A stretch of 64,000 bases of DNA from Cryptomeria japonica (GCF_030272615.1 NC_081413.1:335336302-335400301), one strand, 5' to 3'; counted from the stretch's first letter, positions 46,504-57,947 are shown. Numbers and translations: made by a program. The notes: generated from the sequence alone by a model not told the origin.

Positions 46504-48167
46504 TGTGTAGGGGAAAAAGCGAGACCAGGCTAACATGTCCTAATCCTACCTTTTGACACACATTGCGGAATACGAAAGAGCCTAGAGGTATCACACAATT
46601 AGCTACTTCTTTTTGTAGAAGAGAGAGCCATGGGATACCTATTAGGATTTCTATTCCTTTGTTGTAATTGAAGGATAAAATGGTACAAGTTCAATTCCTA
46701 ATCCCAAAGTGCAAGTTTGAACTAATAACAAGATTGCAGAATTGAACTTAAACTATGAAAAGCTGTAAATACAAAGATAAGACAAGAATGCAAATGCATA
46801 CCTGGAGTCAAAATCTGAGTGGAAATGTTCAGGATGGGGGCGTGGGCACCACTATCCTGATTCTGCACCTGAAACTGCACCTGAAACTACTGTTTTGCAC
46901 TCTGGAAAACTGTCGGAAATGTTGTCTGTCAGGAGGACTAGGGCGCCCAACGCCCCTGTCCCAGGGACCAGGGCACCTAGCACCCCTGTCCTGGTAGGAC
47001 CAGGGTGCCCCATGCCCCTATCCTGGTCTTCTGCTCTGAAACTTGGTGTGTGGTCCCGTCTCCATCTGCTTCTTTTGGATCTGCAACTTGCGGCGTCATC
47101 TGAATCCCGAAATCTGCACTTATATCTGAAAAGGTGTTTTGGGTGGCTATATAGGGTTTTGCCTTAGTCAAACCCCCGCTTTGGTGATTTCCACCTCCAC
47201 AAATAGCCAAGTTGTATTGTAAAAGTAATGTGTGTGCAGACCTTGTGTGTGTGCAAGATCCTAAAATGCAAGTAAGCAAACTAGAGCAACCTAGAAAGTA
47301 AACCCTAATTGCTTGTAAATGATAATGTAAATGCTCCAAATCAAGATGCAAAGTGATCTAAAGCATGAATACAAATGATATAATGAAGCTTATGCAAAGA
47401 CATGAAAACAACATGAAATCATACCCAACCCCAAGGGAGGGGTACAAGCCAATCTTCAGTCGGTGATCCCTTATTGTTCTTCAATGCCTTCAAAGCCCTA
47501 AATGGATGAATGAAATTGATGGATGCTTGATGGATGGATGTTGAATGTTGTTGAAGTCTTCAAAGATCTTCTCTTTCGCTGCATAGAAGGTCCTTGAAAA
47601 CCAAAATTCTGATCCTTTCAAATGAAGAAAGAGAGCTCTTATGTATGAAACCCTAGGTCTTAATTTCAACTTTTGGCCGACCTAGAGATTGAATATCCTG
47701 CCAATTTCTTGGGGTTAAGCTTTATTTTATGATTGGATCGTGCTCCTAAAATTTCAGGAAAAATGTCTGGGACCATGTGCACTCCGGGCGCCATGGTCCC
47801 AACAACTTTTCACCAAATTTTTAGGGGCGTCGGATATGATGATTTTAGAGAGAATCCTGAAGTCACGGGTGATTTTGAGATGTTTTGACCCCCGAAATCA
47901 AGCCCCCAAGTTCAAAATAGGACCTAATTAGGGTTTTAGATTAAATGATGTATTGGAAGAATAAAATGAAAGGGGCACACTTTAATGAAAATGGCCCAAC
48001 TTTATGATATGGGAGATGATAAAATAGAACCTTAGACCTAATTAATTTAATTAATTAAGTGCTAAAGGGGAAATGCAATGCAAAATGCAAAATGCGCCAA
48101 GGCGGGTGCTAAACTAGGTGTGAAATTGTACCACCCTAGCAAGTGCGTACAATTTACGACGCTAAAC
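46504..48167 (-). repeat. GYP-5 5' LTR
   Basis: The LTR is about 1.66 kb, from TGTGTAGGGG to GACGCTAAAC in plus coordinates. The expected terminal CA is lost at the right junction. The LTR is GC-rich in its middle (46900-47050). Confidence 0.7.
46940..47029. repeat. GC-rich tandem repeat in the GYP-5 LTR
   Basis: Three imperfect units of 28-32 bp start at 46940, 46970 and 47002. Each contains AGGG(C/T)(G/A)CC(C/T) and CCCCT(G/A)TCC(C/T). A related block (GGGCGCCATGGTCCC) appears at about 47788. Confidence 0.8.
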
Positions 48168-49161
48168 TTCTATAGAAAGTATGTGATACAATGAGGGGCC
48201 TGCACATGCAGGAAGGTGCACTTCCTAGAGCATACTGCTCATTACAAAAGAGTCTCACTAACTATAGAGAGGTAATAACCATCTCAAGATAAATGGACAA
48301 TAATCCACAATAATGAACTGCCAGAGATAGCATCTACCATGCCTGATTATAGTCTCGGTTAAGCTCAATACTGAAGGCCTTTAAACTCTTCCTTAATGCC
48401 AATTTGATCACCTATGATTGACCAAATCTCCTTCGCATATGATATTGCATTCCAAGACCATGACACACTTTCTATAATGAGACCTTACATCTTTTTATAC
48501 CAACCCTAAGGCCCAAACCAATTAGGTCAACCACCTAAAAGATATTACAATAAGATCATTACATAAATCCATATTACAATGATACGCCATGTTGGCTTAA
48601 GACCAAAACAACAATAACCAATCCATAAATTATCCTAGTAACATGTAGAGAACAAGTTAACATGATACTGGTCCATAACTTAGATAGGTACCAAACCTAA
48701 TTTGGGTCCACCATGCCAAAGCAATGTCTTCACTCAGTTGAGGAACAATCAAAGAACATCTTCAGCATCCTGAAATCCATCGAGAAGCCATACCAACACC
48801 ACTTATGCATCCTGTCAAGATTCCTCGGTGAAAGCTTTATCGATTAAACCTTAAACCAATGTCGGTATGGGTTTACAAGAGTGTATGATAGCATCTTCTT
48901 GCCAAGTCAATACCATGTGACCAAAACATGCTCCAAGAACATGTAACACATAAAATCAAACATAATCCATTGATCCAAATATGTTGAAAGTTTCCAACAG
49001 ATAGTCTCTTATGTTGGTAACACTAGATCTTCTACCAGTAACCAAAACTTGTTTGCCGATAAGCAAAACCTATCTGTCGGTAACCAACCATAACAACTAG
49101 TGTTGACATGAATGACAAAACATTAATGCAACACATAATCAATTCATCCATAATGCCAACA
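48168..49161 (-). repeat. COP-E 3' LTR, proximal part
   Basis: The sequence resumes at TTCTATAGAAAGTATGTG, matching 54030 onward in the 5' LTR, and ends at TAATGCCAACA. Together with 43906-44144 it makes an LTR of about 1.26 kb before the GYP-5 insertion. Confidence 0.88.
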
Positions 49162-49430
49162 ATCTCCCCCTTTGGCATTGATGGCAACACTAGATGTGAA
49201 AAACATCTAGGTACCAAGAAATGCCAAACAAGTCTCCCCTTGTGGAAGACAACCAACAATCTCCTGAATATCAATAACTCTCCCCCTATGAATAATATCT
49301 TTGTAAAGTTTTGAGTTTATTTTTCACTTCAGTATCTCTCCCCCTTTGACATCAATGTTAGAAATCTGACAAAAGTATCAAAGCAAGAATATAAACCTCT
49401 GAATCTCAAAGTCGACTACTCCCCCTAAGT
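49162..49430 (-). promoter_or_regulatory. Array of polypurine tracts of COP-E
   Basis: In plus coordinates five CTCCCC(C) tracts lie at about 49164-49173, 49233-49240, 49278-49287, 49335-49346 and 49417-49425. On the element strand they read GGGGGAG or close variants. The first is the PPT next to the LTR. Multiple PPTs are reported as typical of Sireviruses. Confidence 0.8.
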
Positions 49431-49506
49431 AGTAGCACCACTCATTAGTGCCAGAATGAATAATATCTCCAATAATGCATGCCAGACTGATGACAAATTG
49501 CATCAA

Positions 49507-51197
49507 TCAAGTCTCTGTGAGAGGGGCAAAAACCCCTAACCTATCTCTCAAATACTCAAATGATTCCTTAGATAGTGGTTTAGTGAATATATCTGCAATA
49601 TGTTCTTTAGTGTTCACATAAACCAATTTGACTTCATTTCCTTCTACCTTGTACTTCAAAAAGTTATACTTTATTGATATATGGTTAGTCTTAGAGTGAA
49701 ATACCATATTCTTAGACATGTCAATAGCTGTAGAGTTATCACAGTAGATAACTACCAGTTCACTACAATTTACCTTGATATCCTTCAACATTTGCTTCAT
49801 CCACAAGACTTGAGTGCAATTAGTTGTTGCTGCAACATATTCAGCTTGTGCAGTAGATAAAGAAATGCATGACTATTTTTTCCTAATCCATGAAAATAAT
49901 TTCTTTCCAAGAAAGAAAGCTCCACCATAAGTGTTCTTCCTGTCATTAGTATCTCCTGCCCAATCTAAATCTGTATATGCACATAAAGTGAAACCATCAT
50001 TTCTAGAATACCATAAGCCATATTCTGTTGTTCCTTGCAAATACTGGAATATCCTCTTTACTCCACATTCATGATTTTCTTTCGGATTATTTTGATATCT
50101 TGAAACAATACTTACTGCATTCATAATATCCAGTCTAGTCTGAGTTAGATATAGCAAGCCACCAATCATAGACTTATACCTTGTCAGATTTACCAGTGTA
50201 GAAGTATCCTTAATAGATAATGTCTCACTTGTCACCATAGGAGTACTTACTGGTTTAGAATTATCCATACCAAAATTTTTCAACAATTCCCTCATATACT
50301 AAGTATGACAGATAAAAATGCCTTTGTCAGTTTGAGTAATCTTCAAACCTAAGAAAAATCTCATCTCACCAACCATGGACATTTCAAATTCTTTCTTCTT
50401 ATTATTAGAAAATTCCATGCACACTTTATGTTCTCCTCCAAAAATGATATCATCAACAAATACTTCAATAATCAGAATATCATCATCAGTGATCTTATAA
50501 TATAAATTACTATCAGCACTACCTTTAGTAAAACCAAGCTTCAAAAGATATTTATCCAAGCTTGCATACCAAGCTCTAGGAGCTTGTTTCATTCCATATA
50601 AAGCTTTCTTCAATCTGCAAACCATATCTTTATCACCTGTTAGTGAAAATCCATTAGATTGCTCAATGTATACTTCTTCCTCAAGTTCACCATTCAAAAA
50701 TGCACATTTAACATCCATTTGACAAACCTTATAGTTCTGATAAGCTGCATAGGCAAGAAATAGTCTAATAGACTCAATTCTAGCTATAGGTGCAAATGTC
50801 TCACCATAATCAAATCCTTTCATTTGACAATATCCTTTACAAACCAATATAGCCTTGTTTCTTACAACTTGATCATCCTCATCCAGTTAATTCCTAAGAA
50901 CCCATTTAGTTCCAATAACATTCTTATTTTAGGTGAGGGAACTAAATTCCAAGTCTCATTCTTCTCTATCTGATCTAATTCATCTTCCATAGCCTTTAAC
51001 AAATGTTCATCTTTACAAGCTTCAATAACAAATGTTGGTTCAATTTGAGAAATAAGACATACCTCTTCATTTTCCAATCTTCTTCTTGTCATGACTCCCT
51101 TGTTCCTATCTCCAATTATTTGATCTTCATAATGATTTAATCTTACATACCTCAGTGTCTTCTGAAATTCAGGTTCACTGCTCTGATCATTAGTCAC
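49507..51197 (-). pseudogene. pol: COP-E reverse transcriptase and RNase H
   Basis: On the minus strand the RT begins with AMEDELDQIEKNETWNLVP near 50970. After a frameshift near 50850 it continues YCQMKGFDYGETFAPIARI, QMDVKCAFLNGELEEEVYIE and KKALYGMKQAPRAWY. The catalytic motif is FVDDIIFGG near 50450-50475, with both aspartates intact. RNase H follows with DLDWAGDTNDRKNTYGG near 49950 and LSTAQAEYVAATTNC near 49840. After two in-frame stops it ends with HSKTNHISIKYNFLK and HIADIFTKPLS near 49580-49710. The end at 49507 is the normal polyprotein C-terminus. About 570 codons make a typical length for this region. Confidence 0.88.
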
Positions 51198-51239
51198 AAT
51201 TGAATTTTATGATTGTGTCGGTGTAGCTGTCTCAGTTTC

Positions 51240-52231
51240 CTATAGTGGTTGAGACATTGTCGGTTCAGTTATGATCATTTCCACTGTCGATTCCCTATCA
51301 TATGATATAGATTGATTTTTATATTGCTCATCCACTTTCACATTAGCGCTCTCCACAATTTTCTGCAATCTTTTGTTATAACATCTATATGCTTTGCTTT
51401 GAATTGAATAACCAAGAAATATCCCTTCATCACATCTAGAATCAAACTTCCCAATTGAATAATCTCTTTTGATATAGCATTTACTTCCAAAAATTATAAA
51501 GTATTTAATAGTAGGTGTATGTCTAAACCCCAATTCATAAGGGGTCTTACTTGTATCACCTTTGATGTGAACTCTATTGAATGTGTAGGTTGTTGTACTC
51601 ACTTCTTCTCTCTAGTAGATGTGAGGCAATTTGGCTTCCATCATCATAGATCTTGTTGCATCCAAAATGTTTCTATTATTTCTTTCCACTACTCCATTCT
51701 ACTGAGGAATCTGAGGTGCAGATAAATGTCTCCTAATTCCATTTGTCTCACATAACTATTAAATTCATGAGAAGTGAACTCACTGCCTTGATCTGATCTT
51801 AGACATTTGATTTTCAATCCAATTTCTATTTCAACCTTTTCTTTAAAGATCTTGAATTTCTCAAAGGCTTCAGAATTCTCCCTTAGAAAAGTCACCCACA
51901 TCATTCTAGAATAGTCATCAATTATCAGTATGAAATACCTATCACCTTGAAATCTTCTAGTACTTGTAGGACCACATAAGTCGGTGTGAATCAAATCAAG
52001 TACATCATTAGATTTATCATGTATGCTCTTACAAGAAGTTAAAACTTGTTTTCCCAATTGACATTCCTTACATATCAGATTATGAGGCTTCATAATCATA
52101 GGTATATCTCTAACTGCCTTAGTTGAACCAATTTTAACAATACAATCAAAATTAACATGACACAACCTCTTATGCCATAACCATATTTCATCAATATGAG
52201 CAATCAAACATGTCTTATTACCAGTGTTCAA
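51240..52231 (-). pseudogene. pol: COP-E integrase
   Basis: The zinc domain LWHKRLCHVNFD (52160-52195) and CKECQLGK (52055-52080) are intact. The core has HTDLCGP near 51980, DDYSRMMWVTFL near 51900, CLRSDQGSEFTS near 51790 and NGVVERNNRN near 51680, so all three catalytic residues (D, D, E) can be read. A frameshift near 51760 and a stop near 51705 break the frame. The C-terminal region has TPYELGFRHTPTIKYFIIFG and CDEGIFLGYS (51430). An acidic linker leads to RT. Confidence 0.87.
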
Positions 52232-52252
52232 GTGAAAGATATTATGTCGATT

Positions 52253-53690
52253 CTAAATATAGGTTGCAATCTCCAAACCAGTCTTGTTAATGATTTTGCA
52301 TTTTCTATCTTTAAACTGAAGTTGGAAACCCTTGTCCACCAATTGACCAACACTCAAAAGATTATGCTTTAAACCTTCTAAAAAAAAGATATTATCAGTA
52401 TTATGCTTACCATCCAGGGAAATAATACCTCTACCTTTGATCATAGATGCTTTGTCATCTCCAAATCTAACTTGACCACCATTGTATTCTTGCAAGGACA
52501 AAAATTTTCTTTTATCTCCAGTCATATGATGTGAGCATCCACTATCAATTACCCATTCATCCTTATCTTCAACTTTTGCTTGCAGGGCCTTTTCTTCATT
52601 CATGATAGCCAGTCCTGGTTCATCTTCCTTTAAAGCATAGAACACCCATTCCTTTCCATTGCTGGATCCACTAGCAAAGTCTTCTATTGGTTCATCCCCA
52701 GAGTCATCACTCACTCCTTCCTCATCTGCTATGTAGCATTGTTTACTTTTCTTGAATCTATATCTTTTCTGATTAGGCTTAAATGATTTCTTAACTCTTT
52801 CCTCAAATCTTGCATTCCTTTTAGGACATCTAGATGCAAAATGACTAATCTTATTACATGCAAAACATTTAAAAGGTTCTTTTCCTTCATACTTACTTAT
52901 TGTTGGTCCTTTAGGTACTCTTATAGAAAATAAGGCTTCAAGTTGCTCAAATTCTTCATTTTCTTTCCTCATATCTTCCAATTCTTTTGCATATAGGGCT
53001 TTCCATTCACTTTTTCTAATAGATGATGATGCATGAAAAGAAGGTTCAGACTTTGCAGCTCCAGAAGATCCAAATTCTTCAAGCTCAAAAGCAGATAATT
53101 TCCCAATTAGAATGTCTCTATTAACTGAAGTGTTTGCCATTGTTCTCAACTCATTAATTGCAGTTGCCTTCATCTTGTAAGCCAGTGGAAGGGCTCTCAA
53201 GACTTTGGAAACTATTTCATCTTCACTCAGAGATCCTCCACAATATTGAATTCCCATAACAATCTCATTTACTCTTTCCATAAACACAACAATTCTTTCA
53301 TTATCTTCCATCTTCAAGTTTTCATACCTTACTTGGTAACCATCAAGTTTATAACTTTTGACAATAGGATCACCTTCATTTAGAGTTTTCAATTTATCCC
53401 ACATAACCTTTGCTGATGATTTATCAGTCAATCCCATGATTTGTTGATCAATAAGTTCACACAAGAGGGCTTATCTAGCTCTACAATCATTTTCAATATT
53501 CTTGTCCAGGTTTGCAGGAGCAAGATTGCTGGATGTCGGATCATATGGTGTGTATCCTTTCTTAGTGATCTCCCAAATATCCTTGCCAAGACATCTAAGA
53601 TGAGTCTCCATTCAAATTTTCCATATCCCATAATTTGTTCCATCAAGCTTAGGGATTTCTCTTCTAAAAATAGTTGCTGGTGGATTTGAA
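52253..53690 (-). pseudogene. gag: COP-E gag and protease
   Basis: One frame runs from about 53646 to 52253. Gag contains CELIDQQIMGLTDKSSAKVM, VMGIQYCGGSLSEDEIV and VLRALPLAYKMKATA. A zinc knuckle (CFACNKISHFASRC, CX2CX4HX4C) lies near 52820-52870, followed by a Lys-rich segment. The protease site is WVIDSGCSHHMTGD near 52510-52550, followed by HNLLSVGQLVDKGFQLQFKD. A stop at 52253 precedes integrase in the same frame. The N-terminal 60 codons above 53464 contain stops. This is the best-preserved copia gag in the window. Confidence 0.87.
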
Positions 53691-53748
53691 GTGTTTAGCT
53701 GCCATAGGATCTACCTCAAGCGGTTAAGCTTTTGCCAAAGAGGACCAA

Positions 53749-53761
53749 AGATTTGATACCA
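53749..53761 (-). promoter_or_regulatory. COP-E primer-binding site
   Basis: TGGTATCAAATC on the minus strand lies two bases after the LTR end. It is of the initiator tRNA-Met type. Confidence 0.8.
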
Positions 53762-53763
53762 TT

Positions 53764-54748
53764 TGTTAGGAAAATTGGTGAACTGAGAGTGAGGGGATGA
53801 ATCAATTGTTAACAAATTATATCAATTAATCCACTTAATAACCTTAAACTAGAGCATATAAACATTAAGTACCGAAGTAGCAGAAATAGATATCGGTAAG
53901 AAATGAAACCTAACAATAAAATAGATAATCAAAAAAATGCAGCTATACCACATAACACCATTATTTGTACATGGAAAACCTGGAAAGGTAAAAACCATGG
54001 TGGGAAGCCTACCCATAGTCAGATGATACTTCTACAGAAAGTATGTGATACAATGAAGGGCCTACACATGCAAGAAGGCACATTGCCTAGAGCGTAATGC
54101 TCATTACAAAAGAGTCTCATTGACTACAGAGAGGTAATAACCATCTCAAGATAAATGGACAACAATCCAGAATAATGAACTGCCAAAGATAACATCTACC
54201 ATGCCTAATTATAGTCCCAGTTAAGCTCAATACCGAAGGCCTTTAACCTCTTCCTTAATCCCAATTCGATCACCTAAGATCGACCAAATCTCCTTCGCAT
54301 ATGATATTTCATTCCAAGACTGTGACACACTTTCTATAATGAGATCTTACATCATTTTATACCAACCCTAAGGCCTAAAGAAATTAGGTCAGCCACCTAC
54401 AAGATATTACAATAAGATCATTACATAAATCTATATTAAAATGAGATGCCATGTCGGCTTAAGACCAAAACAACAATATCCAATCCATAAATTATCTCGG
54501 TAACATGTAGAGAACATGTTAACATGATACCGGTCCATAAATCCACCATGCCAAAGCAATGTCTTCACTCAGTTGAGGCACGATCAAAGAACATCTTCAG
54601 AATCCTGAAATCCATCTAGAAGAAAGACCAACACCACTTATGCATCCTATCAAGATTCCTCAGTAAAAGCTCTATCGGTTAAACCTTAAACTAATTCCTG
54701 TATGGGTTTATAATAGTGTATGATAGCATCCAATTGCTAAGACAATAC
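53764..54748 (-). repeat. COP-E 5' LTR, truncated
   Basis: The LTR starts TGTTAGGAAAATTGG in plus coordinates and aligns with the 3' LTR until 54748. There the COP-F LTR begins, so about 250 bp are missing. The many differences between the two LTR copies show that the insertion is old. Confidence 0.87.
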
Positions 54749-55695
54749 TGTTAGGTTTAATGACTATCCCAAAGATACTAAGAGGGGGGGGGGTGAATCA
54801 GTATCTAACTGGTTGACAAAATATTTAACCTTATTAAGAACTTTGCATTCCAAAACAGTGTATCAGTAAATAAGAATTAATGCAGTAAATAGGAACAATA
54901 AAGATAACATAGAAAACACACCATAACACAAGATGTTTAACGAGGAAACCCGGTGTGGGAAAAACCTCAGTGGGATTTGTGACCCACAATATTAACTCAC
55001 TGGCCAATGAATAAATATTACTTACAATGAGGGGCCTGCACATGTAGGAAGGCCAACTGCCTAGAGCTCACTGCTCAATAAGAGTCACACTGACTACAAA
55101 AGTGGATTACAAGATCCAATACAATGTACTGCTTCAAATCAGCATCAACTATGCCAGGTTCAGTACCGGTTTAAGCTCTTTCTATAACCAAAACCTTCGT
55201 TTGTCAACTATATCTCCTTATACAAAATATCATCCATACATTCTCTCCATGCATATACGTTAACACACAAAATGACCTATAAGATCTCATACATATATAT
55301 GAGTCTTTTACAATATGCCATGTCAGCTTTACAAAAGATAATTACATTAAATACAATAAACAAAATTTTATTCCCTGTCGGCTGGGTTGTCGGTATGCAT
55401 TGTTGTTGCTGTTGGTGAAGTGTCTGTCAGTGTATGTAGATGTCTATGCCGATGCCAGTGCCTACCGATGGCTTTACCAAATGAATGCCAGTAGGTTTCC
55501 AGATGGTTGCCATCAATGACAACACCAGCTATTCTCATAAGAGTGTAGAATGCCAACAATCTCGCCCTTTGGCATTGATGGCAACACTCATTAGAAAAAT
55601 CTAAAAACTATTTCCAAAAAGTGAAGTCCAAAAAGTTACCAAAAGTATGTGCTCCCCCCGAGAAGATGATTTCCTCTGAATGATTATTTTTCTAT
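54749..55695 (-). mobile_element. COP-F: 3' LTR and 137 bp of internal sequence
   Basis: An LTR of 810 bp (54749-55558, TGTTAGG to TGCCAACA) is followed on its right by a reverse-complement polypurine tract (ATCTCGCCCTTTGG at 55560). This makes it the 3' LTR of a minus-strand element. Only 137 bp of internal sequence remain, with a second C-rich tract near 55653. It belongs to the same LTR family as COP-G but in the opposite orientation. It interrupts the COP-E 5' LTR on its left and is cut by COP-G on its right. Confidence 0.8.
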
Positions 55696-56473
55696 TGTCA
55701 AATGCACACTACAATGAGAAATTGTAGGTGATTGAAGGTATTGTCATTGATGGCAACCTTACAATCATGTTATACCAGCAGACTCTACACCAACATACAA
55801 ATCACTGACACCAAAAAGAATGATCACCAATACCACGGCCTACAAAATTTTTGTTTAAATGTATTTGGTATTTAATTGTAAAATATTTTGTAAGCCGACT
55901 TGGCGTACTGTAATATGACTCATATATGTATTAGATCATTGTAGATCACTTATGATAAGAAAAAAATGATAGAATGCGAAGCATGAACATAAGGTAGCAG
56001 ACCTAATGTGTGAATTATTGGGATAAGGGTTTATGTATATTGCAGAGCTTAAACCAGTACTGAATCTAGCATAGTAGATTCTGATCTGAAGTAGTGCAAG
56101 ACATTGGATTAATATAATCCATTTTTGTAAGTCAGTGTGACTTCCTTTTGTAATTGAGTAGTGAGCTCTAGGCACTTGGCCTTCCTGTACATGCAGGCCC
56201 CTATTGTAAGAAGTAATATTCTCTTATTGGCCAGTAAGTGAATATTATGGGTCACAAATCCCACTGAGGTTTTTCCCACATCGGGTTTCCTCGTTAAAAT
56301 ATTATGTTATGGTGTGTCTCTTATGTTGTGGTTGCTATTCTTATTTACTGCATTATTTTTGGTTTATCGGTACACAGTTTTGATATGCTTTTCATGTTAT
56401 AAGTTAAGAAAATTATTATACCGGTCAGATACTAATTCAACCCCCCCTCTCAGTATCTTTGGGAATCCTAACA
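55696..56473 (+). repeat. COP-G 5' LTR
   Basis: The LTR is 778 bp, TGTCAAATGC to AATCCTAACA. It is the same family as COP-F (inverted) and as the 3' LTR at 61554. Confidence 0.85.
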
Positions 56474-56475
56474 AT

Positions 56476-56488
56476 TGGTATTAGAGCC
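56476..56488 (+). promoter_or_regulatory. COP-G primer-binding site
   Basis: TGGTATTAGAGCC lies two bases after the LTR. It is one change from the initiator tRNA-Met site TGGTATCAGAGC. Confidence 0.85.
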
Positions 56489-56544
56489 TGCTCCTCTATT
56501 TTGAAAAGCCTAACAACTTGAGGAAGATCTTGACACTGGTAGAG

Positions 56545-57597
56545 ATGCAAAATTTGAGAAAGCAATTGGAAACAACTCTTTCAGACTATGATGCAGAAAA
56601 AGTAAAGAATATCAAACTTGAGGATGATCTGAAGGCTACATAGGATATTATTTGAGGACTTCAAGAAAATTTCACTATAGGAAGGAATAAAAGAAGATAA
56701 CTTTCTAAAAAGATGTAGAATGAGGAAGATGAAAAGGAAACTCTTAATGATCTGGTGAACCAACTAAGACAAGATAACAATACAATGAAGAATGAGATGC
56801 AAGATATGACTATGAGATTTTGTAAAGAAATTGAAGATAGAAAGAAGAATGAAGATAATTTGGTTAGAAGACTAAATGATGCTGGAAATGAAAACACAAG
56901 ACTCAGTCATGAAAATGATGTGTTGAAGACAGATTTGATGCATACACAAAATGACAGAACTGACCTATGAGACAAAAAGGAATCTTGGAGAATGAACTGA
57001 CTATTGCAAATCAACACAAGGAGAAATTCAAGAAAAGTTCAAAAGAACCTGTTGACATGCTGAAGAATCAGAAACCTAAAGGTGATACAAATGGCCTTAG
57101 CTTTGAAGTTGGTGAAAGCTCCAGTTGCAAACAATCATGATCATAGTAAACCAGTAAGACAACCTAATGCTTATAAATTCAATGGGAAATGCTTTAACTA
57201 TAACAAGTATGGTCATAGAGAAAATGAGTGTAGATCTAGAAATTATCAGTACACTACTATGCCCACCGGTCAATGTTCTAAATGCAACAAAATTGGTCAT
57301 AATTCAGAAAACTGTAGAATGAATGTAAGATGCTATGTTTGTGGAAGATTTGGACATCTATCTAATCAATGTAGAACACATACCGGCATAGGATATGGGA
57401 AAGCTATTCAGAAAAACAATGTGACTTGTTATTCTTGTAACAAAATTGTATATATTGCAAAATTTTGTAGAAGCAAGACCTCACCGGCAAATAACAAAGG
57501 TCCTAGTTTGAAAGGTAAAGAAAAAGTTGAAGAGATAAAGCAAGAATTCTCAAAACAATGGATCAGAATGTTTATAGGAATACTCCTCCACCAGTAG
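56545..57597 (+). pseudogene. gag: COP-G gag remnant with four zinc-knuckle units
   Basis: An ATG at 56545 opens a coiled-coil-like region (RKQLETTLSDYDAEKV, then LVNQLRQDNNTMKNEMQDM). After a shift of frame it reads EPVDMLKNQKPKGDTNGLSF, a pattern found before the knuckles in copia gag. Four knuckle units follow between 57190 and 57475. The second (CSKCNKIGHNSENC) and third (CYVCGRFGHLSNQC) are intact CX2CX4HX4C. The first has Tyr in place of the second Cys, and the fourth has Tyr in place of His; both are single transitions. The N-terminal capsid domain found in COP-E is absent. It would bind RNA but could not form a normal capsid alone. Confidence 0.75.
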
Positions 57598-57947
57598 AAT
57601 AGAGTAACAGTCCACTGGAAGAAGACTCTTCATCTAACTGAAGGAAAATCCTTTGGGGGTTTAGCAACAAACTGAAAAAACATGCTAACATACCCTCAGT
57701 TGATGGTGAGAAGTTGAAATTACTTCTTTACCGGTAGATGAGTTAAGTTGTGACTTAACCGACAAGCATTAAATGTGGTAGTTGGAGAAAATAACATTAT
57801 AAAGAAAGTATTTTGGCTCCTTTTTCATTCACTGAGCATTCAAATATTCAAGAGCGCATAAATTCCTGAGAGAAGGCATCCTTAGCGAAGAAGTGAAGCA
57901 GTTCATCCAAGCACTCATCCTAAAGAAAAATTGAGGTATTTATAACT
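57598..57947 (+). promoter_or_regulatory. Spacer before the long ORF, with a TATA-like element
   Basis: This stretch has no coding signal. A TATAAAG lies at 57798-57804, followed about 30 bases later by a pyrimidine-rich CTCCTTTTTCATTCACTGA, about 145 bases before the ATG at 57948. This is what a plant core promoter and leader would look like, but the match is short and could be chance. Confidence 0.35.

Larger units (their letters stand above)
44145..48167 (-). mobile_element. GYP-5: Ty3/gypsy fragment inside the COP-E LTR
   Basis: On the minus strand: 5' LTR (48167-46504), PBS, a short leader and a 642-codon gag-protease frame. It then stops after the protease, so RT, integrase and the 3' LTR are absent. 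Comparison with the COP-E 5' LTR shows that 30 bp of host LTR (equivalent to 53998-54027) is missing at this site, so there is no simple target-site duplication. The style of the ORF differs from GYP-3. Confidence 0.8.
43906..54748 (-). mobile_element. COP-E: nearly full Sirevirus-like Ty1/copia element
   Basis: On the minus strand: 5' LTR (54748-53764, cut short by COP-F), PBS, gag, protease, integrase, RT, RNase H, multiple polypurine tracts and a 3' LTR (49161-43906). The 3' LTR is split by GYP-5. The copia order PR-IN-RT-RH is complete. The repeated GGGGGAG tracts before the 3' LTR are a hallmark reported for Sireviruses. Two frameshifts and several stops inactivate it. COP-C is its close relative. 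Confidence 0.88.

Noticed and set aside
54780-54795. A run of ten G as a sequencing error or G-quadruplex
   Set aside because: A shorter G run occurs at the same place in every copia LTR here, so it is an LTR feature that varies in length. A single run does not make a quadruplex.
55368-55559. A 63-codon frame with His/Thr repeats
   Set aside because: It is fully inside the COP-F LTR and arises from a short GATG/TGTCGG repeat.
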